Source of the DNA: Nitrospira sp.
GTDB lineage: Bacteria; Nitrospirota; Nitrospiria; Nitrospirales; Nitrospiraceae
DNA: 64,000 nucleotides
Direction: 5' to 3'
Assembly: GCA_030692565.1 (NCBI GenBank)
Contig: JAUYAO010000044.1
Coordinates: 1 to 64,000, forward strand
In this document: positions 46,588 through 53,928 of the stretch, piece after piece
Layout of the letters: each line of letters opens with the position of its first letter
Numbering within the stretch: position 1 is the first letter of the stretch
The notes under the pieces: generated by a model
Seen by the model: the letters and a program-made list of their open reading frames with translations, nothing else
What the model was told of the DNA's origin: nothing
Database searches by the model: none
Made by a program: the position numbers and the translations under genes

Positions 46588-46784
46588 CAATGCGCACTCC
46601 GGCAAAAGGCCCCACGCCACAGAGCGGCCCGAGCCTCAAGAGCATCCATCACACAAGAATAGATTCGATACAGCACACACCGGCGATCTATATGATTAGC
46701 AAGCCGACCAGGAGTGTCGTGTAAGGCGGAGTGTTCGGAACATGCTTCTCTCAGTCCAAGAAACAACTTGACCAGGCCTCTCAC
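46587..46784 (-). CDS. Possible 65-aa protein filling the gap between two coupled genes
   Basis: A GTG at 46782-46784 overlaps the ABC transporter stop (GTGA), and the frame's TGA overlaps the next ATG (TGATG). The frame therefore exactly fills the 193-bp space. The predicted peptide starts MRGLVKLFLGLREACSEHSA, contains five Cys and many Arg, and matches no family I know. It could be a real coupled small protein or the remnant of a longer gene. No separate ribosome site was found. Confidence 0.3.
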   Translation of the reverse strand: MRGLVKLFLGLREACSEHSALHDTPGRLANHIDRRCVLYRIYSCVMDALEARAALWRGAFCRSAH

Positions 46785-48598
46785 CCAACGACCCGAGCAT
46801 TTCCACGGAACGAGGGACTGGATACTAGCAGCTGGTCGTATGATCCTTGGGCGACTATGCGACCGCTCCCAAGCTCCACGATTTCATCACAGCGTCGCAC
46901 GGTGGTAAGCCGGTGAGCGATGAGCAGGATTGTGAGACCACGATCCAGTCCATCAATGGCATCCATCACGGACTGTTCAGTCGTATTGTCGAGCGCACTG
47001 GTCGCCTCATCAAACACCAACACGCTCGCACGTTTGTACAGGGCGCGAGCAATGCCGATTCGTTGCCGTTGCCCCCCGCTCAGCCGGATGCCCCGCTCTC
47101 CAACATAAGCCCCATAGCCATCGGTACGACTTTCAATAAAATCTGCAATTTGAGCTTGCCGTGCAGCTTGTTGAACCCGTTGCATATCAATGGCTGCCAG
47201 CGGCACACCAAAAGCGATATTTTCAGCCAGAGTAGTATCCGCCAGAAATATGTTTTGCGGGACATGGGCGATGGTTCGCTGCCAGGCCCTGAGACGGTTG
47301 CCTGAGATGGACTGACCGTCTACCAGGACATCCCCCTCGGTAGGAACGAGTAGCCCCATCAACAAATCCAGCACGGTGCTTTTCCCACTACCGGTGCTCC
47401 CCACAAAACCGATCCGGGCTCCTTTGGGAATTGTGAGACCGAGCCCATCCAATACCCAAGGGCCTTCAGGGCTATAGCGAAAGCGGACCGCGTTGAAACT
47501 GATCTTGTCGTGAAATACTAACGGAGCCGGTGCAGGCTGCAGCGACTCTGGAGGAAGAGGCTGATCCAATAAATAAAGAGTATCAACGACTGACGCATGG
47601 CTTCCAATGATCACAGCCCAAGCATTATAGGCCTGCTGCAAAGCAGGTAGCAGGCGTTGCGCACCAAGAGCAAGCGCGCCCAATACCGGCAAAACCATGG
47701 CGAGTCCGCCAGGCTGATGGCCTAAATTGTAGGCCAGAGCGGCAATCACGATCATCCCCAACGCTTCAATGGCATAGCGAGGACAATGCCCCATAAAGAT
47801 ATTATTCCCCTGCGCCAACCGAGCTGGATGATCTGCCTGACGGTAGACATCGCAGTACACTGGTTGAGTCCCGTCTAAGAGTACATCACGAATGCCACCT
47901 AGCCCCTCTTGAAGCGCTTTAATAACTTGCGTCTGTTCATAGGCGATGCGTTCGCTGTTGCGATTGAGCTTTCTCCGAAACATCCAGGCAATTACTCCAT
48001 AGGTCGCACCAAAGCCCAGTGTCGTTGCCAAAGCCATGACCGGATCAATGGCAATCAACGCAAGGGTGACAGCCACCAACAGGACCATGGAACTCATCAA
48101 CGTGAGTACGGGCAGGAGCACCCCGAATACCACGCTGTTGACCTTGTTTGTGATGCCGTTGATCACCTCGCTGCTATTGCGGGCGACATGCACCTGATAG
48201 GGCTGGTACAGCGTCCGACGATAGACTTCAATGCTCAAATCGGCGCCACTGGCAAAAGCAAGTCGCGTGCTGGCCCACAAGAGAAGGAGACGGATTACTC
48301 CCGCCACCAACGCAGCCACTGCAAATCCCACCGTGAACGGCAACACCAATTGATCGGCTGATGTGACCCCCCAAACCCGGACCAGCTCCGCGACCATCGG
48401 ACTCTTAAATACAACCTCCGGTGCAGTGATGATTCCAATAAATGGCAGCACGGCCCCCAAGCTCACAATCTCGGTGAATGCACTCACCAGCATGAGAACC
48501 AGGAGCAGCTTAAACTGGTTCTGACGCCGACAACTGAGGTGTTGCCACAGACCTCTTAGTACGCTGGGAAGGCTATCGCTTCTCGATGAAGAGTACAT
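46781..48598 (-). CDS. PglK-like ABC transporter (lipid-linked glycan flippase)
   Basis: A 605-aa half-transporter with fused domains. Six transmembrane helices span about 30-330, then the nucleotide-binding domain with Walker A GSTGSGKST, the Q-loop region HVPQNIFLA, signature LSGGQRQRIGIARAL and Walker B VLVFDEATSALD. It is the type seen in glycan loci (PglK, WlaB), which flip undecaprenyl-PP glycans. As no Wzx or Wzm/Wzt pair is visible, this is the best flippase candidate for the locus. Confidence 0.87.
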   Translation of the reverse strand: MYSSSRSDSLPSVLRGLWQHLSCRRQNQFKLLLVLMLVSAFTEIVSLGAVLPFIGIITAPEVVFKSPMVAELVRVWGVTSADQLVLPFTVGFAVAALVAGVIRLLLLWASTRLAFASGADLSIEVYRRTLYQPYQVHVARNSSEVINGITNKVNSVVFGVLLPVLTLMSSMVLLVAVTLALIAIDPVMALATTLGFGATYGVIAWMFRRKLNRNSERIAYEQTQVIKALQEGLGGIRDVLLDGTQPVYCDVYRQADHPARLAQGNNIFMGHCPRYAIEALGMIVIAALAYNLGHQPGGLAMVLPVLGALALGAQRLLPALQQAYNAWAVIIGSHASVVDTLYLLDQPLPPESLQPAPAPLVFHDKISFNAVRFRYSPEGPWVLDGLGLTIPKGARIGFVGSTGSGKSTVLDLLMGLLVPTEGDVLVDGQSISGNRLRAWQRTIAHVPQNIFLADTTLAENIAFGVPLAAIDMQRVQQAARQAQIADFIESRTDGYGAYVGERGIRLSGGQRQRIGIARALYKRASVLVFDEATSALDNTTEQSVMDAIDGLDRGLTILLIAHRLTTVRRCDEIVELGSGRIVAQGSYDQLLVSSPSFRGNARVVG

Positions 48599-48783
48599 TA
48601 CTCAATATCTCTGACGGCCGGTCGGACAATAACTACTGCTACCCATGAAGGCAAAACAACGAGTGGAGATGTCCAGAGCGATCAAGTCCAGGATCAGAAA
48701 AACACGCAGCTTGAATAAGAGGTGAACCAAAAAGACGACCGCATACTCATTGGGTCAAGATAGCCCTACGGCTCAACGAATTA

Positions 48784-49866
48784 TCACTCATGCTGGTCTA
48801 AGACATCGTACCCGTGGCTCCTCACTAGCTTATCCCGCTCGGCAGACTTTAGGTCTGCACACGCCATTTCTGAAACCAGTTGATCGAACGTAATTTTCGG
48901 CTCCCAACCCAGCTTTGCTTTTGCTTTCGAGGAATCTCCGAGAAGCGACTGCACCTCGGCCGGACGGAAATACCGTGGATCAACGGCAACGATACACTTT
49001 CCATCAGTCCCATACCCCTTCTCATCAATCCCTGCACCTTCCCACCGAATGGAAAGCCCCAACTCTCCGGCCACCGCATTAATGAAGTGCCGGACGCTGT
49101 ACTGCACGCCGGTGGCAATGACAAAGTCTTCCGGACGCTCCTGCTGCAACATGAGCCATTGCATTTCAATATAGTCCTTCGCATGCCCCCAATCACGCTT
49201 GGCATCTAAATTCCCTATGTACAGAGTATCCTGGAGCCCGACCTTGATTCGTGCCAGGCCACGAGTAATCTTGCGAGTGACAAAATTCTCACCGCGAATG
49301 GGAGATTCATGATTGAAGAGGATGCCGTTGCAGGCGTATAGCCCATACGCCTCCCGGTAATTGACCGTAATCCAGTAGGCGTATAATTTGGCGACGGCAT
49401 AGGGAGACCGTGGATAAAACGGCGTGGTCTCCTTTTGTGGCGTTTCCCGGACCAATCCGTACAACTCAGATGTCGAAGCCTGATAAAATCTGGTCTTCTT
49501 CTCAAGACCGAGAATGCGGATCGCCTCCAGCATTCGCAAGGTCCCCACACCGTCGACATCCGCGGTATATTCGGGAGACTCGAAGGACACGGCCACATGG
49601 CTCTGCGCCGCAAGATTATAGATCTCATCCGGCTGCGTCTGCTGAATGATACGCGTTAAGTTGGAGGAGTCCGTCAAATCACCGTGATGCAGGAAAAGCC
49701 GTACGCCTTCGATATGCGGATCACGATAGAGATGGTCGATCCGTGCCGTATTGAACGAGGACGCACGGCGCTTGATGCCATGAACTATATAGCCTTTGTT
49801 CAACAAAAATTCGGTCAAGTAGGCCCCGTCTTGACCTGTGACGCCGGTGACCAGTGCGACCTTTTG
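48784..49866 (-). CDS. gmd: GDP-mannose 4,6-dehydratase
   Basis: Makes GDP-4-keto-6-deoxymannose from GDP-mannose. The 360-aa enzyme starts [20 protein letters not shown], has [36 protein letters not shown], the catalytic YxxxK in [12 protein letters not shown], and [19 protein letters not shown]. The start at 49866 follows GGAG. It supplies GDP-rhamnose, GDP-fucose or related sugars, but no fcl or rmd partner is obvious, so the later reductase is unassigned. About 185 bp without a gene separate it from the ABC transporter. Confidence 0.94.
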   Translation of the reverse strand, partial: QKVALVTGVTGQDGAYLTEFLLNKGYIVHGIKRRASSFNTARIDHLYRDPHIEGVRLFLHHGDLTDSSNLTRIIQQTQPDEIYNLAAQSHVAVSFESPEYTADVDGVGTLRMLEAIRILGLEKKTRFYQASTSELYGLVRETPQKETTPFYPRSPYAVAKLYAYWITVNYREAYGLYACNGILFNHESPIRGENFVTRKITRGLARIKVGLQDTLYIGNLDAKRDWGHAKDYIEMQWLMLQQERPEDFVIATGVQYSVRHFINAVAGELGLSIRWEGAGIDEKGYGTDGKCIVAVDPRYFRPAEVQSLLGDSSKAKAKLGWEPKITFDQLVSEMACADLKSAERDKLVRSHGYDVLDQHE

Positions 49867-49907
49867 CATTCGTGAGACTCCATTGCTTCCCAGATTAATT
49901 GCCACAG

Positions 49908-50432
49908 TTATGAAGGCACCACGTCTTGCACATCGATCTCCACCGCCGCCGCCTGCTGAATCAAGCGAACACCAATCACTAGCCGATGCCGCTTCTCCTT
50001 CCGCAAGAGGAGGCCATGCACACCCCGCAATGGCCCCCGCACCACTTCCACCATCATGCCTTCATGGAGATATGGATGGGGATCATATGGCAGGACACTG
50101 GTCATGAGAGTCTTCAATGCTTCAATCTCTTCATCTGGAATCGGCTCAGGCTGGCTCCCGCTCCCCACAACTTCCACCACGCCGGATACCTTCTGCACGG
50201 GAAGCCTATCCTGCTGCGAAAACCGCACGAAGCAATAGCCTGAAAACAGCGGAACTTCGATCTCCTTCTTGCGATCCTTCCACTGACTAAGCCGTTTCAC
50301 TGTCGGTAGCAACGGCTCAATCCCTTGTTTCTCCAACTGATCTCGCACCAACTTTTCATGGCGCGACCTGGTACGAAGCGCATACCAGCGGGGGGATTGG
50401 TCTGTCTGGTTCGTTTGGTCTGTCTGGTTCAT
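49908..50432 (-). CDS. NusG-like transcription antiterminator (UpxY/RfaH type)
   Basis: A 174-aa protein with an NGN domain ([33 protein letters not shown]) and a C-terminal KOW segment ([20 protein letters not shown]). Operon-specific NusG paralogues (RfaH, UpxY) are encoded at the front of long polysaccharide operons and allow full-length transcription. Its place ahead of the 36-kb glycan locus fits this. The ATG and the first 11 residues ([11 protein letters not shown]) are made of nonamer repeat B, so the native N-terminus has been altered or the start replaced. Confidence 0.88.
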   Translation of the reverse strand: MNQTDQTNQTDQSPRWYALRTRSRHEKLVRDQLEKQGIEPLLPTVKRLSQWKDRKKEIEVPLFSGYCFVRFSQQDRLPVQKVSGVVEVVGSGSQPEPIPDEEIEALKTLMTSVLPYDPHPYLHEGMMVEVVRGPLRGVHGLLLRKEKRHRLVIGVRLIQQAAAVEIDVQDVVPS

Positions 50433-50471
50433 CCAGCCTACCCGGACTATTTGGTCGACTTGGTCGTACGT
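50400..50471. repeat. Nonamer array B (GTCTGTCTG type)
   Basis: Eight consecutive 9-bp units: GTCTGTCTG, GTTCGTTTG, GTCTGTCTG, GTTCATCCA, GCCTACCCG, GACTATTTG, GTCGACTTG, GTCGTACGT. The unit at 50427-50435 carries the NusG-like start codon. The unit at 50445-50453 carries the stop codon of the four-helix-bundle gene. It is the only one of the larger arrays without a clear inverted arm. Confidence 0.8.
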
Positions 50472-50827
50472 CGAAGATACTTGATGAGTCCTGAGATGGT
50501 TCTGCCGGTCTTTTCTGCTTGCACATACATGGAGTCAAATTTCTCCGGCGCAGGATACCCCTGATCTACCGCCACATAAAGGTGGCTTTGAACTTCAGCT
50601 GCGGAGGCCACCGCTACAAATAGGAACTGGACAAATTCCTTGTCTGAATGTCGAACGAATCCCTCGGCAATATTCGCCATAACAGAAACGGCCGCGCCTT
50701 GCATTTGCCCACAAAGACGAAGATCCTTTTGCCATTGGGAGCTTTGTCCCACCGCCTCGTACACCAGACGAGTCAACTGCCTAGCTTCCTTCCAACATTC
50801 AAGGTCTTCAAAACGGGTTAATTTCAT
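50447..50827 (-). CDS. Four-helix-bundle protein (23S rRNA intervening-sequence/Avd-like family)
   Basis: A 126-aa protein with the family pattern: FEDLECWKEARQLTRLVYEA, DLRLCGQMQGAAVSVMANIA, EGFVRHSDKEFVQFLFVA and SAAEVQSHLYVA. The family includes proteins encoded in 23S rRNA intervening sequences and the Avd partner of diversity-generating retroelements; it is basic and presumed to bind nucleic acid. No reverse transcriptase or rRNA is near. The gene is bracketed by array C, eight bases upstream of its ATG, and array B, which encodes its last residues (TKSTK) and stop. Confidence 0.88.
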   Translation of the reverse strand: MKLTRFEDLECWKEARQLTRLVYEAVGQSSQWQKDLRLCGQMQGAAVSVMANIAEGFVRHSDKEFVQFLFVAVASAAEVQSHLYVAVDQGYPAPEKFDSMYVQAEKTGRTISGLIKYLRRTTKSTK

Positions 50828-50834
50828 GGTGCGG

Positions 50835-50987
50835 GTCTGTTTGGTCTTTCTGGTCTTTCTGGTCTTTCTGGTCTGTCTGGTCTGTCTGGTCTGTCTGGTG
50901 GGTCCGGTCCCTATGGTCTATCTGATCAACTGACCGAACAGACTAGATAGACCGAATAGACTTCTTCGACCAGATAGACCAGTCTTC
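50835..50987. repeat. Nonamer inverted array C (GTCTGTCTG type)
   Basis: Seventeen 9-bp units in constant phase. The left arm is GTCTGTTTG, three GTCTTTCTG, three GTCTGTCTG, GTGGGTCCG, GTCCCTATG, GTCTATCTG. The right arm is complementary in sense: CCGAACAGA, CTAGATAGA, CCGAATAGA, CTTCTTCGA, CCAGATAGA. GGTCTATCTG (50915-50924) and CAGATAGACC (50971-50980) are exact inverted copies. The array can fold into a long hairpin and sits in the 5' leader of the four-helix-bundle gene. Confidence 0.88.
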
Positions 50988-51049
50988 GGAGACAGCTTCG
51001 CCCTCTCACTTACAGTGAACACAAAGAACTACCTGAGAGTACGGTCTAC

Positions 51050-51637
51050 TCAGGCCGTGGGGCCGAGCGCGAGCACCTTGCCATTCGGAACCTGGTACTG
51101 CACCAGCATTTCTCCGTGTTCATGCGACCGATCGAGATCGGCGAGCACCACGGCATCAAACTCCCACTCTTTCAAGACACTCGGATGCGAGACGGGATAC
51201 GAGAGAAACGTCCCTGCCGTCTCGTCGCTGACAAACCCTACTAACTCCATGTCCATCTCCCGCAACGAGAGGTAGGCCATTTCGGCAAATTCGCTGGTCC
51301 CAAAGATCACAATCCGCCGACCTCCCACCACGGTGACCCGCGACAGGACATCGCGCAAACGGGCGCGCATATCCCGATAGTGCGACAAGGAGTACTGCAT
51401 GTAGAGGTAGGTAAGCCGGGACTTCTCGGCAAATCCTTGAGGCGTCAGCAGATAACGAATCCGGTGAGATGGGATGGTCGTGACTTTGACGTATCCCTTT
51501 CTCGCAAGCCGCTTGAGGTACAGATTCGTGAGACCAAGTGCCACACCTAATTTAATAGCGAGAGACCGCTGCGTGATCGCGCCGTCCCGCTCCAACTCCG
51601 TGAGCAAAATAAGGTCTCGTTGTCCCTGAAGATTCAT
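51050..51637 (-). CDS. Winged-helix transcriptional regulator with C-terminal Rossmann-like domain
   Basis: A 195-aa protein. The N-terminal MarR-like winged helix reads RDLILLTELERDGAITQRSL, then LGVALGLTNLYLKRLARKGY and RIRYLLTPQGFAEKSRL. The second half has VVGGRRIVIFGTSEFAEMAYLSL and LVGFVSDETAG, a nucleotide-binding-like fold. It lies at the head of the O-antigen region and is a candidate regulator of it. The start is uncertain: the ATG at 51637 is chosen, with GTG 51655 and TTG 51682 also in frame. Confidence 0.8.
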   Translation of the reverse strand: MNLQGQRDLILLTELERDGAITQRSLAIKLGVALGLTNLYLKRLARKGYVKVTTIPSHRIRYLLTPQGFAEKSRLTYLYMQYSLSHYRDMRARLRDVLSRVTVVGGRRIVIFGTSEFAEMAYLSLREMDMELVGFVSDETAGTFLSYPVSHPSVLKEWEFDAVVLADLDRSHEHGEMLVQYQVPNGKVLALGPTA

Positions 51638-51764
51638 CTCATTTAGAGGCTCCACTAAAAAACGTTCAGGATATGAACACAATTAGGAGAGGGAGTCAAG
51701 AAAGAATTCCACAATAGGTAGGGATATCAACGATCTAGGGGAAGATTGGCCAAGTCGGCGGCGA

Positions 51765-52784
51765 CTAGATATGGTGAATCGTTAACGGCTGGGCGGATCG
51801 AACCACGGCACCGAGTCGAGCGGCGATATCCTCAACGGAAAATCGATCGAGACAATCCCAATAAGGGCAAGCCTCGCCGATACATTTATCACAGGTCGGG
51901 ACGTCCGGGCGAAGCAGCACCCCACGCCCCAATGGCTTCCAGCGGATCGGCAGATTGTTCCGACGCGGATCAAACAGACTGACCGTAGGCACACTGAGGG
52001 CTGCAGCCAGATGGGCCGGACCGGTTGCGCCAGATACCACTACATGAGCAGCCCCGATCACCGCCATTAACTCCCGAATGGCGAGTTGCCCCATGAGATT
52101 GTTGATCTCGGGGTGGAGGACGATACCGTCCAACGTCTCGCTCTGGAATTGATCGCGTTCGACCTGGCTGCCAGTCAACACCACCGCATACCCTTGTTGT
52201 GCCAACGTCTGGGCAAGATCCCGATAATGCGCTGGTCGCCAATGCCTGGCCGACACACCACCGGGATGCATGACGACTCGCGGCAATGCAGCGCCGCCCC
52301 ATCGTCGCCCCCCATCGGCTCGCTCCACCTCGGTGAGTTGAAGCGCAGGCGCCGCCACCGGTAACGGCGTCAGCCGCAGCCCCTTGAGCATCTCCACATT
52401 GCAGTCCGACTCATGCTTCTGAAAACTGCTTCGGTGTTCATGAATCCAGCGATTCGCCAACACGCTCTGCCATCGAAAGCCCGTGGCCACGCGAAGCGGA
52501 ATGCCGGCCCGCCACGCCGCCCACATCAAGCGCCGAAACGGCTTGAGAAAAATGACCGCATCGATCCCGCCGGAAAAAGCTTGCATCATGTCGGGTATCG
52601 ACGCCTGCAAGGAAACCGTTCGCACATAATCGATATCGGAATGGTGCTCCAAGATCGGCGCCGCCACGGGATTCGCCAGCACCCCGATGCGAACTCCGGG
52701 TATCAATTGTCGCAATTGCGTCGCAACAGGAAGCGAGAGCACCAAATCGCCGATCCCGTCGGGACGCACGATCAGCACATTCAT
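51765..52784 (-). CDS. Glycosyltransferase family 9 (heptosyltransferase-like)
   Basis: A 339-aa GT9 enzyme beginning MNVLIVRPDGIGDLVLSLPV, with RVVMHPGGVSARHWRPAHYR and VSGATGPAHLAAALSVPTVS in the ADP-heptose site. A C-terminal Cys-rich tail CDKCIGEACPYWDCL is common in this subgroup. The ATG overlaps the WaaC-like stop (ATGA), so the two heptosyltransferases are made together. It would extend the LPS core. Confidence 0.88.
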   Translation of the reverse strand: MNVLIVRPDGIGDLVLSLPVATQLRQLIPGVRIGVLANPVAAPILEHHSDIDYVRTVSLQASIPDMMQAFSGGIDAVIFLKPFRRLMWAAWRAGIPLRVATGFRWQSVLANRWIHEHRSSFQKHESDCNVEMLKGLRLTPLPVAAPALQLTEVERADGGRRWGGAALPRVVMHPGGVSARHWRPAHYRDLAQTLAQQGYAVVLTGSQVERDQFQSETLDGIVLHPEINNLMGQLAIRELMAVIGAAHVVVSGATGPAHLAAALSVPTVSLFDPRRNNLPIRWKPLGRGVLLRPDVPTCDKCIGEACPYWDCLDRFSVEDIAARLGAVVRSAQPLTIHHI

Positions 52785-53815
52785 CGTGACACCGCACGGC
52801 AGGACTGTTGGGACACAACGGCCGCCACGACCTGTTCAGGAGTGATTGATTCGAGACATTCCATCGGCACCGCATTGCGGCAGACGCGACTGAAGCAGGG
52901 ACGACAAGGCAGATCATGGGTCAAGACGGTATGCCCTGCTCCGTAAGGACCGGTACGCACCGCACTGGTCGGCCCGAAGATCGACACCACCGGCCTCCCC
53001 ACTGCCGCGGCCACATGCATCGGCCCTGAATCGTTCGTGATCAATACGCAGGCTTTCGACAACAAAGCAGGCAACAATCCGATCGGGGTCTCGCCGGTCA
53101 GATCGACCACCGGACAGGCCGTCAGACTCCGCATGAGACCGCTTGCCTCCCGTTCGTCGGGCCCGCCGATCACCACCAGCGGTCCGATGCCGCGCGCCGC
53201 CAATTGAGTCGCCACGGCGGCAAACGAGGCGGCCGGCCAGCGTTTCGTCTGCCAGCGCGCTGAAACATTCATGGCCACCCACGGCGCATCCAGATCGATT
53301 CCCTTACGCCTGAACAGCTCCCGCAGCGCCGTCACATCTTGAGACAGCAATCGAAACCGAAATTGCGGCTCGTTCTCCACAGGCGCACCGACAGCCGCCG
53401 CCATCAGCAGATACCGATCCACCGCGTGCATCTCAGGCGTCGGCACAGCCACACGCTGCGAGTACAGCCACGGACTCCCTTCGCGCCCGTTAGCAAATCC
53501 CACTCGTTGAGCGCATCCGGTCATCCGACCCACGAGCGCACTGCGCAAGAGGCCTTGCAGATCAACAACCAGATCAAACCGCTGGGCCCTTAGTGCCATG
53601 GCTTGACCAACCCACGACCCCAGGCTGGGATCGACCGCCCACACGGCATCGACGCCTTCGATTCGCTGCACGATCTCAGACCATTGGCGCTTCACCAGCC
53701 AAGTCAGATGCGCTGACGGCCAGCGCTGTTTGAACGCGGCCACCACCGGCATCGCATGGACGATGTCGCCCAGCGAGCTCGGCTTGATGAGCAGGATACG
53801 TTTGAAGTCAGACAT
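52781..53815 (-). CDS. waaC: Lipopolysaccharide heptosyltransferase I-like (WaaC)
   Basis: A 344-aa GT9 enzyme: RILLIKPSSLGDIVHAMPVV is the WaaC signature, with HLTWLVKRQWSEIVQ, RFDLVVDLQGLLRSALVG, VAMNVSARWQTKRWP and TNDSGPMHVAAAVGRPVVSIFGPT. It adds the first heptose to KDO-lipid A. The start is the ATG at 53815 (MSDFKRILL); the frame extends 30 codons upstream into heptamer array G but that part is not protein-like. Confidence 0.9.
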   Translation of the reverse strand: MSDFKRILLIKPSSLGDIVHAMPVVAAFKQRWPSAHLTWLVKRQWSEIVQRIEGVDAVWAVDPSLGSWVGQAMALRAQRFDLVVDLQGLLRSALVGRMTGCAQRVGFANGREGSPWLYSQRVAVPTPEMHAVDRYLLMAAAVGAPVENEPQFRFRLLSQDVTALRELFRRKGIDLDAPWVAMNVSARWQTKRWPAASFAAVATQLAARGIGPLVVIGGPDEREASGLMRSLTACPVVDLTGETPIGLLPALLSKACVLITNDSGPMHVAAAVGRPVVSIFGPTSAVRTGPYGAGHTVLTHDLPCRPCFSRVCRNAVPMECLESITPEQVVAAVVSQQSCRAVSR

Positions 53816-53826
53816 GGCAATGGTCC

Positions 53827-53928
53827 GTGATGAGTGACGCGTGACGCGCATCACACTATGCCAGCTTCTCCCTACACACTGTCTTCCAACCTTCATTCTT
53901 GTCACACGTCACCAGTCACGAGTCACTG
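53827..53928. repeat. Heptamer inverted array G (GTGACGC type)
   Basis: The left arm 53827-53854 reads GTGATGA, GTGACGC, GTGACGC, GCATCAC. The right arm 53901-53928 reads GTCACAC, GTCACCA, GTCACGA, GTCACTG, the inverse complement with a 7-bp period. It fills the junction between the WaaF-GmhB gene and waaC, and its right arm encodes the C-terminal SDS and stop of the former. Confidence 0.75.

Noticed and set aside
50447-50827. Diversity-generating retroelement accessory gene (avd)
   Set aside because: The fold family fits, but there is no reverse transcriptase, template or variable repeat in the window.
50400-50987. CRISPR array
   Set aside because: Units are 9 bp without spacers, arms are inverted, and there are no cas genes.
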